Source: Rhabdophis nuchalis
Lineage: Eukaryota > Chordata > Lepidosauria > Squamata > Natricidae
Direction: 5' to 3'
NCBI GenBank assembly: GCA_039707465.1
Contig: CM077658.1
Span: forward strand, 18,017,074 to 18,081,073
Length of the DNA stretch: 64,000 nucleotides
The translations under genes and the position numbers were made by a program. Under the pieces are notes generated by a model. It was not told the DNA's origin, did not search any database, and saw only the letters and a program-made list of their open reading frames with translations. Shown in pieces: positions 53,641 through 64,000 of this stretch. Each line of letters opens with the position of its first letter. Position 1 is the first letter of the stretch.

Positions 53641-54571
53641 TTTCTTTTCCCCATTCCAGTTCTAAATAAAACTCTGCTTTCCCCATTTTGTTCTTGTTTG
53701 GGATAAGGCACTATTTATTTTTCTGGCTGAATGTTACGGCTTAGGCCTTTCAATTGGCCCTAGAATGGCGAGAAATAAATATGAGCCATTGAGGTAGAAA
53801 AAGGGTGTTTCGGTTAAACGCGGTGAGTTTGCTTTTTCTATTGATTTATTTCTGCAATCATTAATTAGATCTGTCTGAGCAATGTACTACATTATGGGAT
53901 TATTGTCAAATTTGGAGCTAAATTGCCGTCTTAACTCAAAGCAGTAATTTAATTTAGTTCCTCCCCGGGTGGAGCTGACGGCCGTTTGCAGTATTCCACC
54001 ACCAGATATTCAGTGGGAAATAAATAGAAATGGGTCGTTCTTTGGAGAGGGAAAACCCAGACTGTGCAAAATAAAGCCATTCTTCTTTTGTTATATCAAA
54101 TTCACCGCCTTTTTCGAATTAAATTTTTTTTAAAGTCCTTTAACAAAAAGATTCTGAAGCTGAATCGCTCTGAACATAGCAAGGAGGAATACTTCTGCCC
54201 AACGCGACTTTAAAGAAGAGCCATTCCACAAAAGAGACATTTTCCATTTCTATTTTAGGAAGCGAGCAAGCGTTGCATTCGGAAACACACATTCAAGTCA
54301 CGCTCCAAACTCTCGGCCATTGTGTGAAACAGTGAGATTTATAAATGTTGTTCACCATCTCCATTAAAACGCCAACGTTTTTTTAGGAATGGCGCAACAA
54401 AATAGGAATTTGAGCTGTGCAAAGCCTCCTGATTCCCATTTTTGCAACGGAGAAGTGAACTGAAATGGGGACAAAATTCTCAATGATTGCAAAGTGAGGT
54501 GTCAGGGGAATCTTTTACGTTTATCCAAAGTTAGTGAACTCTCAAATCTAAAATGGTCAACACAACCACAC
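53641..54571. other. Repeat-free sequence, best conserved-noncoding candidate
   Basis: 53720-54330 has no recognised transposon or simple repeat. It contains clustered homeodomain-like motifs (CAATCATTAATTAG, TAATTTAATTTAG) and CAATTGG. Confidence 0.35.
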
Positions 54572-54768
54572 CAGGGGTGGGTTTCTACTGGTTCAGACCA
54601 GTTTGGCCGAGTAGGTAGTAACCATAAATGCTGCCATCTTGTTTTTTTTACTACTGTGCATGTATGCATAGCGTGCCTCAAGCATGCGCATGTCCAAAGC
54701 GCAAACGTGCACACCAAAAGCACATCCCTGAGTGAACCAGCAGTAAAACAATCCAGAACCCACCCCTG
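54572..54768. mobile_element. hAT-like element with near-perfect 8-bp duplication
   Basis: CAGGGGTGGGTTTCT and AGAACCCACCCCTG termini. AACCACAC and TACCACAC flanks (7 of 8). Confidence 0.9.
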
Positions 54769-54885
54769 TACCACACAGATCCTTACGTAACACATACACA
54801 AGTGCTTAAAGGCTAGTACTCACTGCTTACCACTCCACCCTTTCTCACTTCTACTCCATCTTCTCTTACTGCTCCTCCAACCAAA

Positions 54886-55145
54886 GATAGTTCTCAACTT
54901 ATGACCACTTTTGTGGGTGTGGCTTTGTGGGTATTGGCAGGATACTGCAAAATCCCCATTCCCTCCCCACACCACAAACCTGCTTTCCAGCTCCTTTCTC
55001 CTGGTCAGGGCAACAAAAGAAGATCAGCTGGGAGGCTGAGAGGCAGCTGGGGTGGGGCCAGCCTGTTTGCCAGTTCTCCAAAGTACTCAAAATGTCCGCT
55101 ACTGGTTCTCCAGAACCTGTCAGAACCGGCTGAATACCACCTCTG
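54886..55145 (+). mobile_element. Hybrid of MITE end and 3262-family element
   Basis: GATAGTTCTCAACTTATGAC (MITE end) passes directly into TTGTGGGTGTGGCTTTGTGG and ATACTGCAAAATCCCC, then CGCTACTGGTTCTCCAGAAC. One copy of the 40-bp unit only. Confidence 0.65.
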
Positions 55146-55569
55146 AACCAGACACAGCAAAGAGTGCATCGCTTGGAATGTAGTCTTCCCACACAAACCC
55201 ATAAGGTTTGTATAATTCCATTACAAATCAGTACTCCGAGTTGGAAAGATGCTTTGTTTCTGTGTAACTATTGGGCTTTGAAAAGATGGCATATGACAAA
55301 GCAAAAAACATTTGTTTTAGGATGATATTGAGTGTAGTCATCGGCTTGCTGGCTGTTACCATTTACCTACCGGTTGTGAGTAGCTGCCAGGAAGCTGATA
55401 TAATGAAATTTGGAAAGGTCAGTGTAAATGAACAAAAAAAGAAAAGGGAGGGGAATGAATCATAAATAAATGTCCACCAACAGGCAGTCTTAATTGCCAA
55501 ATATCCTGGCAGTCACCAGGAATGAAAGCCTGACTGGAAGGCACACATTTATGAAGTAAAACAGGAGAG
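55146..55569. other. Unassigned spacer
   Basis: No recognised element. A 64-residue frame at 55271-55465 contains a hydrophobic stretch (MILSVVIGLLAVTIYLPVVS) but has no other support. Confidence 0.35.
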
Positions 55570-55676
55570 CCCAGTCTTAGCAAGCTTAAGGCCTGTGGAC
55601 TTCAACACCCATGCTAGCTGGGGAATACTGGGAGTTGAAGTCCACAGGTCTTAAAGTTGCCAGGTTGGACATCCCG
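55570..55676. mobile_element. Hairpin MITE, decayed
   Basis: GCCTGTGGACTTCAAC and GTTGAAGTCCACAGG are inverted; the loop is near 55615. Ends are worn. Confidence 0.65.
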
Positions 55677-55695
55677 GAAGGAATGTAAAGTTTGT

Positions 55696-55970
55696 GTAAC
55701 TATAATAGATGGAAACTGAACAAGGAGAGATTCAACCTGGAAATAAAGAGGAATTTTCTGACAGTGAGAACAATCAACCAACAGATGTTGTGGGAGCTTC
55801 ATCACTGGAAGCTTTCAAGAAGAGACTGGATTGCCATCTGTCAGAAATGGTGTAGGGTCTCCTGCTTGGGTATGTGTGGATTAGATGACCTACAAGGTCC
55901 CTTCCAACTCTTCTCTTCTCTTCTCCTCCACTCCACTCCACTCCACTTTATTCTATTCTATGTTTGCTTG
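55696..55970 (+). mobile_element. CR1 LINE 3' end
   Basis: AACAAGGAGAGATTCAACCT, TTTCTGACAGTGAGAACAAT and AGATGACCTACAAGGTCCCT, ending in (TTCTC)n, (CCACT)n and TTCTATTCTAT tail repeats. Confidence 0.88.
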
Positions 55971-56088
55971 GTAAAACCTGTTTGGTTTATTTCTTTTATC
56001 CAGCCACTGAAATGTATAAGTGAACAAGTTCTTAAGAGATTTTGTTAATTCTCATAATTTTCCCTCAATGATTTTGGCGATACAGATC

Positions 56089-56224
56089 TGTGTTTCTCCA
56101 TATTGGCCGCTTTAAGATGGATAGACATCGACTCCCAGAATTCCCCCTTTTTCAGCGGGCTGTTTGGGGAATTCTGGGAGTTGAAGCACACCCATCTTAA
56201 AGCTGCCAACGTTACCAAATACCT
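56089..56224. mobile_element. Hairpin MITE, about 135 bp
   Basis: TTTAAGATGG...CTCCCAGAATTCCCC and its inverted partner GGGGAATTCTGGGAG...CCATCTTAAA. Same architecture as 18325, more diverged. Confidence 0.75.
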
Positions 56225-56574
56225 ATATTGATGATAGCCGGACAGAGAGATGGTTGAGGAATAGAGAGAGAAAAAAAAGAGAGATGAAACCTTTTGAAAG
56301 TTAACAGGACGCCAATGACTCATAGACAAATGCAAACAATAACTAGAATGGTCTCAAGTGTTTTCACATCCAGAAGCAAAAAGAAAAAAGAAAAAAAAAC
56401 TGCCAGAAGTTTCCCCCTCGGGGAGTAGTTGTTATATTTATTTTTCTATTTTAAAAATCCTTCCCATGCTAGCAAAAGTCCCACTGTGTATGCGTGGAGG
56501 AAGAACTGATCATGAAGCAGCTGGATGAATTCAAAGTTGGCCAACTGCTGATTCATTACAGATCCAGTGGTGAA
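56225..56574. other. Unassigned AT-rich spacer
   Basis: No recognised element. Confidence 0.45.
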
Positions 56575-56729
56575 ATGCTACCGGTTTTTACTACCGGTAG
56601 TAACAAATGCTATTGGTTCACAGAACCGGTAGTGAAAAATACTAAAAAAAGGTTTTTTTTAAAGTTCCGATGATTGCATGTTACACAGCCAAAAACAAGG
56701 GGGCTGAGGGGGTGCTGAGAAATAATTAA

Positions 56730-56762
<33 letters not shown>

Positions 56763-56906
56763 GACAGAGATAGAGGGGCAGAGAGAGAAAGAAGCAATGG
56801 TGGCACCTATATTGCCGCCGAGTGAACCGGTTCAGGGGCGAAGCAGGCCAAATTACTACCTACCGGTCCAAACCTACCGGTCCAAACCAGTAGGAGCCCA
56901 CCTCTG
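56575..56906. mobile_element. hAT-like element with inner palindrome
   Basis: CAGTGGTGAAATGCTA and GGAGCCCACCTCTG termini. The left part has TACCGGTTTTTACTACCGGT. It contains a (GA)n run at about 56728. No matching flanks. Confidence 0.75.
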
Positions 56907-57768
56907 AGGCTCTCCCTTCCCAGAGATGGAAGGGTTGGTCTCAGACATGTTGGGGGCAGGAAGAAATACATTCAGGTATAATTGTAGATTGTATCAAGAA
57001 AATACCAAGCCATTATACTGAAATAATCTTGTGCCAAAATTAGCCCGAGCTCGTTTCTATTTTGAGCTGAAGTAGCAAAGCCTAATTCTATAAGGTGAAT
57101 GCTTGACATACTTCTAGAAATGGAATAGAACAGAAAGGGAAGTCAACTGCCCACAGCCATGGGCTGTACAATACAACAAAGAAACAAACCCTTTTTATTT
57201 ATTTATCCTTTTAATTATTCATCCATTTTCTACCCTTCCCATCTCACCTACCTGACTCTGGGCAGTTTACGAATAAATATTTTAAATGTCAGCTCCAACT
57301 GAGAGTAACAAACAGGCTGGCAGATTTATAAACTTCATGATTCTGAGCCTGCATTTTGAAAGAAAATGGTAGAAATCTCTACTTTTGTGGACCTCTGAAA
57401 AATAGAAAGCTGCATTTAGCATTTTCTCATCCCCAGTGGATCTTCCATACAGCACGAGAATGAAAAATCAAGTATAATTTGCATTTGATTTAATTTGCTG
57501 GAGAAGGAACATCTTTCAGTATCAACTGCTTAGCATTTTCAATGGCAATGCTTGCTCAATCCCATTGAATTCATATTTAATTTATCCACCTGTCCAATTA
57601 GAAAAGCCACATTCCAGCAAAGAATTAAGGCTGTAGTTTTAGGCATGTTCTCCAGGGGAGCTTTTCTGGAAGTGAGATTTCTTTCCAAGGAAAAATATAT
57701 ATTGGCATTGTATTACAGATGTACACAAGCCCAGCTAGTAAAAAAAAAAAGGTCGTAGGACCAAGGTC
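56907..57768. other. Unassigned; possible L2 fragment
   Basis: 57190-57290 (CTACCTGACTCTGGGCAGTT) weakly resembles an antisense L2 3' UTR. The rest is unassigned. Confidence 0.35.
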
Positions 57769-58172
57769 GTTGATACAGTTCTACAGAGAAATTATTGAGT
57801 TTGTCATTTGCATCTCTATAACTGTCTGGTTCGGTTCTGCAACCCAACAAGACAGACACGGACTTCAGAGGATAATTAGAACTGCAGAAAAAAACAGTTC
57901 TGTTTTTCAATGGTTTCCTGATTGCTTATTTGTACCCTATGGCTATCATGAGGTGTTGTACCTTATGATTCTTGACGAATGTTTTTTTTTTATGTACACT
58001 GAGAGCGTCTGCACCAAAGACAAATTTCTTGTGTATCCAATCACACTTGGCCAATAAAGAATTCTATTCTATTCTATTCTATTCTATTCTATTCTATTCT
58101 ATTCTATTCTATTCTATTCTATTCTATTCCATTCCATTCCATTCCATTCTATTCTATTCTATTCTATTCTAT
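57769..58172 (+). mobile_element. CR1/L3 LINE 3' end seeding (ATTCT)n, internally deleted
   Basis: The coding end translates ITVWFGSATQQDRHGLQRII (57820-57880), typical of this LINE. A deletion joins it to the 3' UTR near 57905. The 3' end (TGTACACTGAGAGCGTCTGC, ACTTGGCCAATAAAGAATTC) enters ATTCT repeats at about 58065, with an ATTCC sub-block in the middle. Confidence 0.9.
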
Positions 58173-59942
58173 TCTTTCCCTTTTTTGCAGTTTGTGCTGT
58201 CAACTATATTTCCACTATTTTGAAGACTCTATTTGTTATGATTTGCTCTTCCTCTCAGTAGAAATCATGGCTGCTGGTTCATATTTTGTCACTACTGCTG
58301 GATAAAAATATCTGCTGGGTCAAGGATATAACTGTGATGGGTTTTCAAATGCTACCATCACGATCGTCCATTCCACTTTCCCCCCAAAAAATGAATTCAT
58401 GTTTGACTCTTGCTTTAGAGTGATGGAATTCTATTAAAGAGACAGAGGTTAGAAAACAGATCTTGGATGTCATTAACCCAGGCAGAGATTTTCAAAGAAA
58501 AGTCCCTGTGGGACTTTAAACTTTTAACTTGTCCTGACTTTTAAGGTTCAGATCTTTATTTCAGAAATTGGGAATTGGTATGTGGTTTCTGGACAAAAGC
58601 CGAAGGGTATATTTTTCTCTGTTTCATGAATCCAATGTTGGGGAGAAGAGGGGAAAAATAACTTGTGAGAAAGATTTATTTTATCTTTCTATTCCTTGGA
58701 GTCTTTCAAAGTTAAAAAATCAAATTGGAGGGCAAAAGGAAGAGATTCAGGCTGGCAGAAAATAAGTCGTTCAAGAGTCACAATTCAAACTTTGGATTGA
58801 GTTTCTTTATAAATAAAATAGCATTTTCAAGGATCCATGCATGCGTATGTGATTGTGGTTATGATGATGATTATTTTACATTTAGGTTCAGTCCTCCTTC
58901 TTCTTTGTCTTTTTTTTTAAAGAACATTTTTTATTTTTTACTCTCTTACATACCATTTTAAGTATACATTCACATAATTGTTATTCTTCTGTAATTGTTG
59001 ATTGCTGTTTGTTTGAGGTCCGACTAAAGTACATGTATGTATATATTCTTTGTAGATAAAACCGCTATTTAAACACAAACCTCTTTTTGCTGTATTTGCT
59101 CCTAGGTTGTCTCACATAGACAAAACCGTGAGCACTCTGACATTGTTAGTCCCCTCCAATTCTTCCTAGAGATGAATGATGATCCAAAGCATAACTTTGT
59201 TTTCCACCCGCTTTGATAAGAGCGTCATATGTCGTTCCTGTACATATGTTGGCAAGGACTCACTCCAGCTCTCTGTCTCACATTAATCTTCTCCACTCTG
59301 TCTAGAAGTCTCTTGATAGTCTGCCTTGCCGTATCAGTTAGCTCATTTTTCTGCATGACTACAGAATATGATGTAGGCTTGGTAGCTCATTAGCAGAAAT
59401 AAAGCGCTATCTTTGGTTGGTAATTGATACAAGTGACTTCCATAATATGCCCATGATTGCTATGTAATAGCACTTTAGAGAGGGCAATTTCAGATGCAGC
59501 CTAAAAATATTACACATTCCTAATTTCCTCTGATGATAGAAACTTCCTTAGGGCAATGCAGTTCTGCTTCTAGTAGAATGTTATTCTACCTTTATGAAAA
59601 TAATCTGATGTTTATCATTCTACAGAGAGATGTGGGACACCCAGCATGTCAGACAACTGTAAACCATCAACCTGGATCTGTATGATCTCTGTAAATCACA
59701 TAAACATTGAATGTTACTGTATTGTATTAAGCCCTGATGAACTTAACAATAGATTTTTTTTAACACACCTTGGGTGGTTGGCTGGGCCAGTAAACAGAAC
59801 TGAATGGGAAAATCTTAAGTTGTAAAAACAATTCATACTATTCACGAGTCATCCTTTTAAAAACCATCTGAAGTTGTGGCCACCATTCTACCTGACTGCA
59901 CAAAAGCCTGCGGTTTAGCTAAGAGTCAGTGTTGACTATCTC
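58173..59942. other. Repeat-poor AT-rich sequence
   Basis: About 1.8 kb, the longest stretch without a recognised transposon. Short T-runs only. No supported ORF. Confidence 0.45.
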
Positions 59943-60273
59943 TGCATGATGCCTCAGTGGTTAAAGATGCTGAGGTTGTCAGCTGAAAAGCTGGGTTTAA
60001 GACTTGAGTGCTGCATGATGGAGTGAGCTCCCATCCTTATCGCAGTTCCTGCCCACCTAGCAGTTCGAAAGCATGCAAATACAAGTAGATAAATAGGTAC
60101 CACTTCGGCAGGAAGGTAACAGCGTTCCATAAACCTTTGGTGTATAACCATGCTGGCCACATGACCACAGAAAATTTGCTCTTTGGACAACACTGGCTTC
60201 CTCAGCCAAGAAATAGAGATGACCACCACATCCTAGAGTTGGACACAACTGGACAGGGAAATCTTTACCTTCA
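59943..60273 (+). mobile_element. Sauria SINE, older subfamily
   Basis: CCTCAGTGGTTAAAGATGC head, then AGCTGAAAAGCTGGGTTTAA, and the end GAGTTGGACACAACTGGACA then GAAATCTTTACC. It differs from the other Sauria copies in the B-box region and tail, and is more diverged. Confidence 0.82.
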
Positions 60274-61492
60274 GTTTTAGTTAGAAACTGTCAAGTTAAA
60301 AAGCCCACATCACATCAGCACTGGACAGCTCCCAGTATGAGCGACATTACATTATCTTCAGAGCAATCCAATTCCAGAATAGTACAATTGGCCAACTCAC
60401 CGTTGCCAACTTGCTCATAAAGAACCGATTCTCTTCATTCTTGTCTCCCCTTGGATCCCTGAATAAGAGCTCTACTGACAGAAATCCAGTTGAAGATACT
60501 AATGCACTGAGTTGCCGATCATCCCAACCGATCATATTTCATATTCTAGTCCAAACTTCATTGCAGATGCACTGTTGGAAGAATTTTTTTTTAAAACCTA
60601 TCTGTGTACAATATCCCTAATTCATTCTTTACTTGGTCATGGCACAGAGATAGGACTATTATTATGCAGAGGACAGAAGCGTGAAAGTGAATAAAACACA
60701 CTCTCAAAATGAATTCTCTGCCAAGCCTTGTGGGATTAGCACTTTTGCGTCAATCAGAAAGGTTTTTTTGCTTTGCTAAAAGAATAATAATAATAATAAT
60801 AAACGTAACAACGCACCCAACTGTACTTCATCTAGGGAAAGGACAAGGCACAAAAATTCCTCTGCAATTAAAGCCGCCTCAAGGGCAAACTTTTGAGCAA
60901 AGGGAGATCGCAAGGCAAACCCGTTCTCTAAAAGAAAGGGAGAAAAATATTTCTAATATGAAGGGACAGCAAGATAACAATTACCATGCAAGAATCTGGC
61001 ATACCGGAACTTGTTTTTCCCCCTAGACAGAAAGTTGGAGCAAAGGTAGCAATTACGCAGAACATAAGAAGGCAGCCATGTTGCCTGAAAGCAAGATAGA
61101 CAAGTTACAGACCAAAGCTAGGCAGGATGAGATTAATATCAGAAAATTTCACTGTCAGAAATTGAGATTGGAAGGCACCTTTCCTAGCTTTCAAAAGGAT
61201 AATGCATTGCCTTCCTCTCTCCCTTTTTACATCCATCAAATTTATTATGTTTTCTGAGCCTGAGTTATTTAAAACCATCTTCCTCCAATGTGGTTTTTTT
61301 CATCTGAGAATTGAAATCAGCACATTTGGAAGCATCCAAAGCTGGAGGGAAAAATTGACCTAAATGTTCATTTCCTCCAAACTAGAAGCACACATATCTT
61401 AAGCTGGTCTTTGCAATGATTTTTCTGATGGTACAGAAGGATTTTGGTATGATAGCCCAATGTATATTCTGGAGAAAGAGAGATTTTTGAGC
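60274..61492. other. Repeat-poor sequence
   Basis: About 1.2 kb. An (ATA)n run at 60783-60803 is the only simple repeat. No supported gene. Confidence 0.45.
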
Positions 61493-61760
61493 CAGTGGTG
61501 AAATCTAATCCCCTCCCCCCGGGTACTGTGGGCATGGCGTGGTGGTGGTGGTGGGGTCATGTGACTGGGTGGGCATGGCCAACTTTTTTTTTCACTTTCA
61601 GCTTTTTTTTTTTTTTTTAGCTTTTCAAAGCCTTTCCCCCCTGCTGATTTGCCTGAACCGGCAGGGAAAAAAATGCTTTTAAAAGCTAAAAAAATAGCTG
61701 AAAGTGGGGGGGAAAAAAGCTTTTAAAAGCTTCCGACGATCGCGCTGGATTCACCAAAAC
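61493..61760. mobile_element. Degenerate hAT-like element
   Basis: CAGTGGTGAAATCTAATCC start and a worn GCTGGATTCACC end. GGGCATGGCGTGGTGGTGG and inner AGCTTTTAAAAGC-type palindromes. Confidence 0.55.
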
Positions 61761-62260
61761 ATACTATTTTACTGCCTAGGGGAAGAATTAGAAGGAAGGA
61801 ACTGGTCAGGTTCAACCAAGACAACTAGAGTTAGAGTGTGAGGAAAGTTACTCACACCATCTCTTCCTCCTCCTCTTTAATCTGACATGTCCTTGTAAGG
61901 GGATGAAAAGGAAGATCATAGATGGGGTGTGCCTAGACTAGCCCCATTTTCACAAGGACATTTTTAAGTATTTATTTCTGTATTCAAGCAGAAAAAAAGG
62001 GCTAACATGCTACTAGCCCTCTTTCCTATGTTCACATTCTGCGACTGACCAGGGGGATTGGGTTTAATACAAATAAAATGGTTTTTAAAAGTTCAATCTA
62101 AGCCATTCCAGTGGAAACTGAGTATAAGGCCTACGTAACATGCTAACTTATTCTTGACCCCCGTTAAGTGTCTCACAAAAACACAGCCTTTTCTTCAATC
62201 CCTTTTCTCCAAATAACTCTTACAGCTAAGAAAGAAGGTTGATCGGAGAGAAGAAGAAGG
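61761..62260. other. Unassigned spacer
   Basis: No recognised element. Confidence 0.45.
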
Positions 62261-62261
62261 G

Positions 62262-62275
62262 AATTATAGATAGAT

Positions 62276-62310
<35 letters not shown>

Positions 62311-62379
62311 GGATGGATGGATGGATGGATGGATGGATGGATGGATGGATGGATGGATGGATGGATGGATGGATGGATG

Positions 62380-62417
<38 letters not shown>

Positions 62418-62455
62418 GGTATAGGTATAGGTATAGGTATAGGTATATAGATAAT
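62262..62455. repeat. Compound (GATA)n (GGAT)n (GATA)n (GTATAG)n array
   Basis: (GATA)n to about 62310, (GGAT)n 62311-62380, (GATA)n 62381-62416, then AGGTATAGGTATAGGTATAG hexamers. The GATA type is the Bkm repeat known from snakes. Confidence 0.97.
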
Positions 62456-62460
62456 ACTAG

Positions 62461-62904
62461 TAATGATATTTACAGGAAATAAGTGTGGTTAACTGAACAG
62501 GTAGTTTTCTCTCTTTTTTCCCTTCTCTTAAGTGGAGAAGATATTTCAGATGTGGGGATTGTTATAAAGTACAATGAGAATTGAAAATATGCCCAATGAG
62601 AATAATTAACTGAAGCACTAATGAGAAAGTTAAAAATCAGGGGTGTTTAACGATATATAACTACGTAAAATTAGTATGAGTTTAGCGGGAAACCTGAATC
62701 CGGCTCACACTTTGTCCAAAAAATAGGCCTTTTTTTGAGGGGGACACACACACCAAATAATGGAATTTTGAAATATGTATACCACTAAGAAGAGGATGTA
62801 TGTAAAATTATAAATATGAAAGATGTTTATTGAAATGTAATTATCAATACCAGCAAATATTAAATGAAGCATGCTCAGATGCTGAAATACGCCATGTAAA
62901 TTAA
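62461..62904. other. Unassigned AT-rich spacer
   Basis: No recognised element. Confidence 0.45.
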
Positions 62905-62911
62905 TTGGAGA

Positions 62912-63537
62912 GAGTGGAAAGGAAAGGTAGAGGTAAGGAGAAAGAGAGGAGACAGGAGAGAGGGAAATAGAAGGGAGAAAAAAAGAAGGAGAGAAAGAAT
63001 GAGTGGAAAGAGGAGAGAGAGCAGGAGAGAAGAAGGGGAAGTAGAGAAGAGAGGGATGGCAGAGGGAAGAAAGAAGGTAGGGAGGAGAATAGAAGGGAGA
63101 GGAGAAGAAGGAGAGAAAGAAGGAGAGGAGAGAGGAGAAGGAAGTAGAGAAGAGAGGGATGGCAGAGGGAAGAAAGAAGGTAGGGAGGAGAATAGAAGGG
63201 AGAGGAGAAGAAGGAGAGAAAGAAGGAGAGGAAAGAGGAGAGAGGAGAAGGAAGTAGAGAAGAGAGGGATGGCAGAGGGAAGAAAGAAGGTAGGGAGAAT
63301 AGAAGGGAGGGGAGAAGAAGGAGAGAAAGAAGGAGAGGAAAGAGGAGAGAGGAGAAGGAAGTAGAGAAGAGAGGGATGGCAGAGGGAAGAAAGAAGGTAG
63401 GGAGGAGAATAGAAGGGAGAGGAGAAGAAGGAGAGAAAGAAAGAAACGAAAGAGGAGAGAGGAGAAGGAAGTAGAGAAGAGAGGGATGGCAGAGGGAAGA
63501 AAGGAGATAGAGAGGAGGAGAGAGGGAGAGGAAAAAG
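62912..63537. repeat. Polypurine minisatellite, period about 103-110 bp, five copies
   Basis: The phrase GAGAGGGATGGCAGAGGGAA recurs with GGATGGC ending at 63060, 63163, 63273, 63380 and 63490. More than 600 bp are almost wholly purine on this strand. The 227-402-residue Ser/Leu/Pro frames on the minus strand are compositional. Confidence 0.95.
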
Positions 63538-64000
63538 GACTTTGGTGAAATAGGGCATAATATGGTGTATTGAAAGCAGAAGAGCAAATGACAGCTGTTC
63601 TGGGTTGAGGAAATGATATAATAATGGACAATACCCAAAAAATTCTGTTCGGATGTAACGGTGTACTTTTGGTTACATGCATGAAATTAAAATAAAACAG
63701 AAAACTCACAAAAAAGTAACTCTTAAAGCTGCAATCTTCGGGGTTGGGTGAATAGCTCAACCCCCGGGGCAACCTGAGGTCTATCAAAGGCCATTGGCTG
63801 AAGCCGACTCGCAGGGCAGCTCCCAAACGATATTTGCCAGCGGCCCTGCGGAGACAGCCGGAGCTCCAATGGAAACTCTTCTCCTCACGGGGCCGAGAAG
63901 GAACAGATGTCAAATCTCCCTTCCCACCCCCCCTCTCATCTTCTCGTCAAATTAACAATAACTATGACAATGAAATAATTGGGAATTGGTGGGCCAGGGA
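63538..64000. other. Unassigned spacer at window end
   Basis: No recognised element. Confidence 0.4.

Noticed and set aside
62705..63913. 402-residue minus-strand frame
   Set aside because: Ser/Leu/Pro-rich translation of a polypurine/polypyrimidine minisatellite, with no protein-like composition.

Overview
The window is 64 kb of repeat-rich nuclear DNA from a squamate reptile, most likely a snake. The evidence is the repeat fauna: CR1 LINEs with reptilian 3' ends, BovB and L2 LINE tails, Sauria-type tRNA SINEs, a second tRNA SINE with an L2-like tail, many short hAT-type elements, and two copies of a CR1/L3 LINE whose 3' end runs into (ATTCT)n, as reported for snakes. No prokaryotic gene organisation is present. 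I recognise no complete host protein-coding gene and no functional RNA gene; most long open frames are tandem repeats or LINE C-termini. The DNA is probably intergenic or deep intronic.

Layout. 1-9 kb: CR1 split by a Sauria SINE, a solo LTR with 5-bp target duplication, a 20-copy 40-bp minisatellite grown inside a short hAT-like element, and a second solo LTR nested in another hAT-like element. 9-20 kb: CR1 and SINE tails, a 110-bp inverted repeat enclosing a 5S rRNA-like relic, a truncated BovB, a large TCTA/TC microsatellite block, two more LTRs and a perfect-TSD hairpin element. 20-31 kb: a Helitron-like 3' end, several CR1 tails, a long purine tract, a second hairpin element and a CR1 split by a SINE. 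31-40 kb: L2, BovB, an L3 LINE with its pentamer array, hammerhead-like Penelope relics, and nested DNA elements. 40-50 kb: a 14-bp minisatellite with higher-order structure, a triple-nested MITE, CTT, CT and GA arrays, L2 and a strong G-quadruplex run. 50-64 kb: more hAT-type elements, simple repeats, a second L3/pentamer unit, GATA/GGAT arrays and a 108-bp polypurine tandem repeat.

The intervening stretches are mostly unremarkable; a few repeat-free, homeodomain-motif-rich stretches are possible conserved noncoding elements. The elements do not form a pathway. What can be read is a stratigraphy of insertions (target duplications, nesting) and tandem arrays seeded from or within transposons. 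The most notable unexplained signals are six hammerhead-ribozyme-like cores in two interspersed repeat families and several strong palindromes. Family names rest on recognition of consensus sequence, not on a database search.
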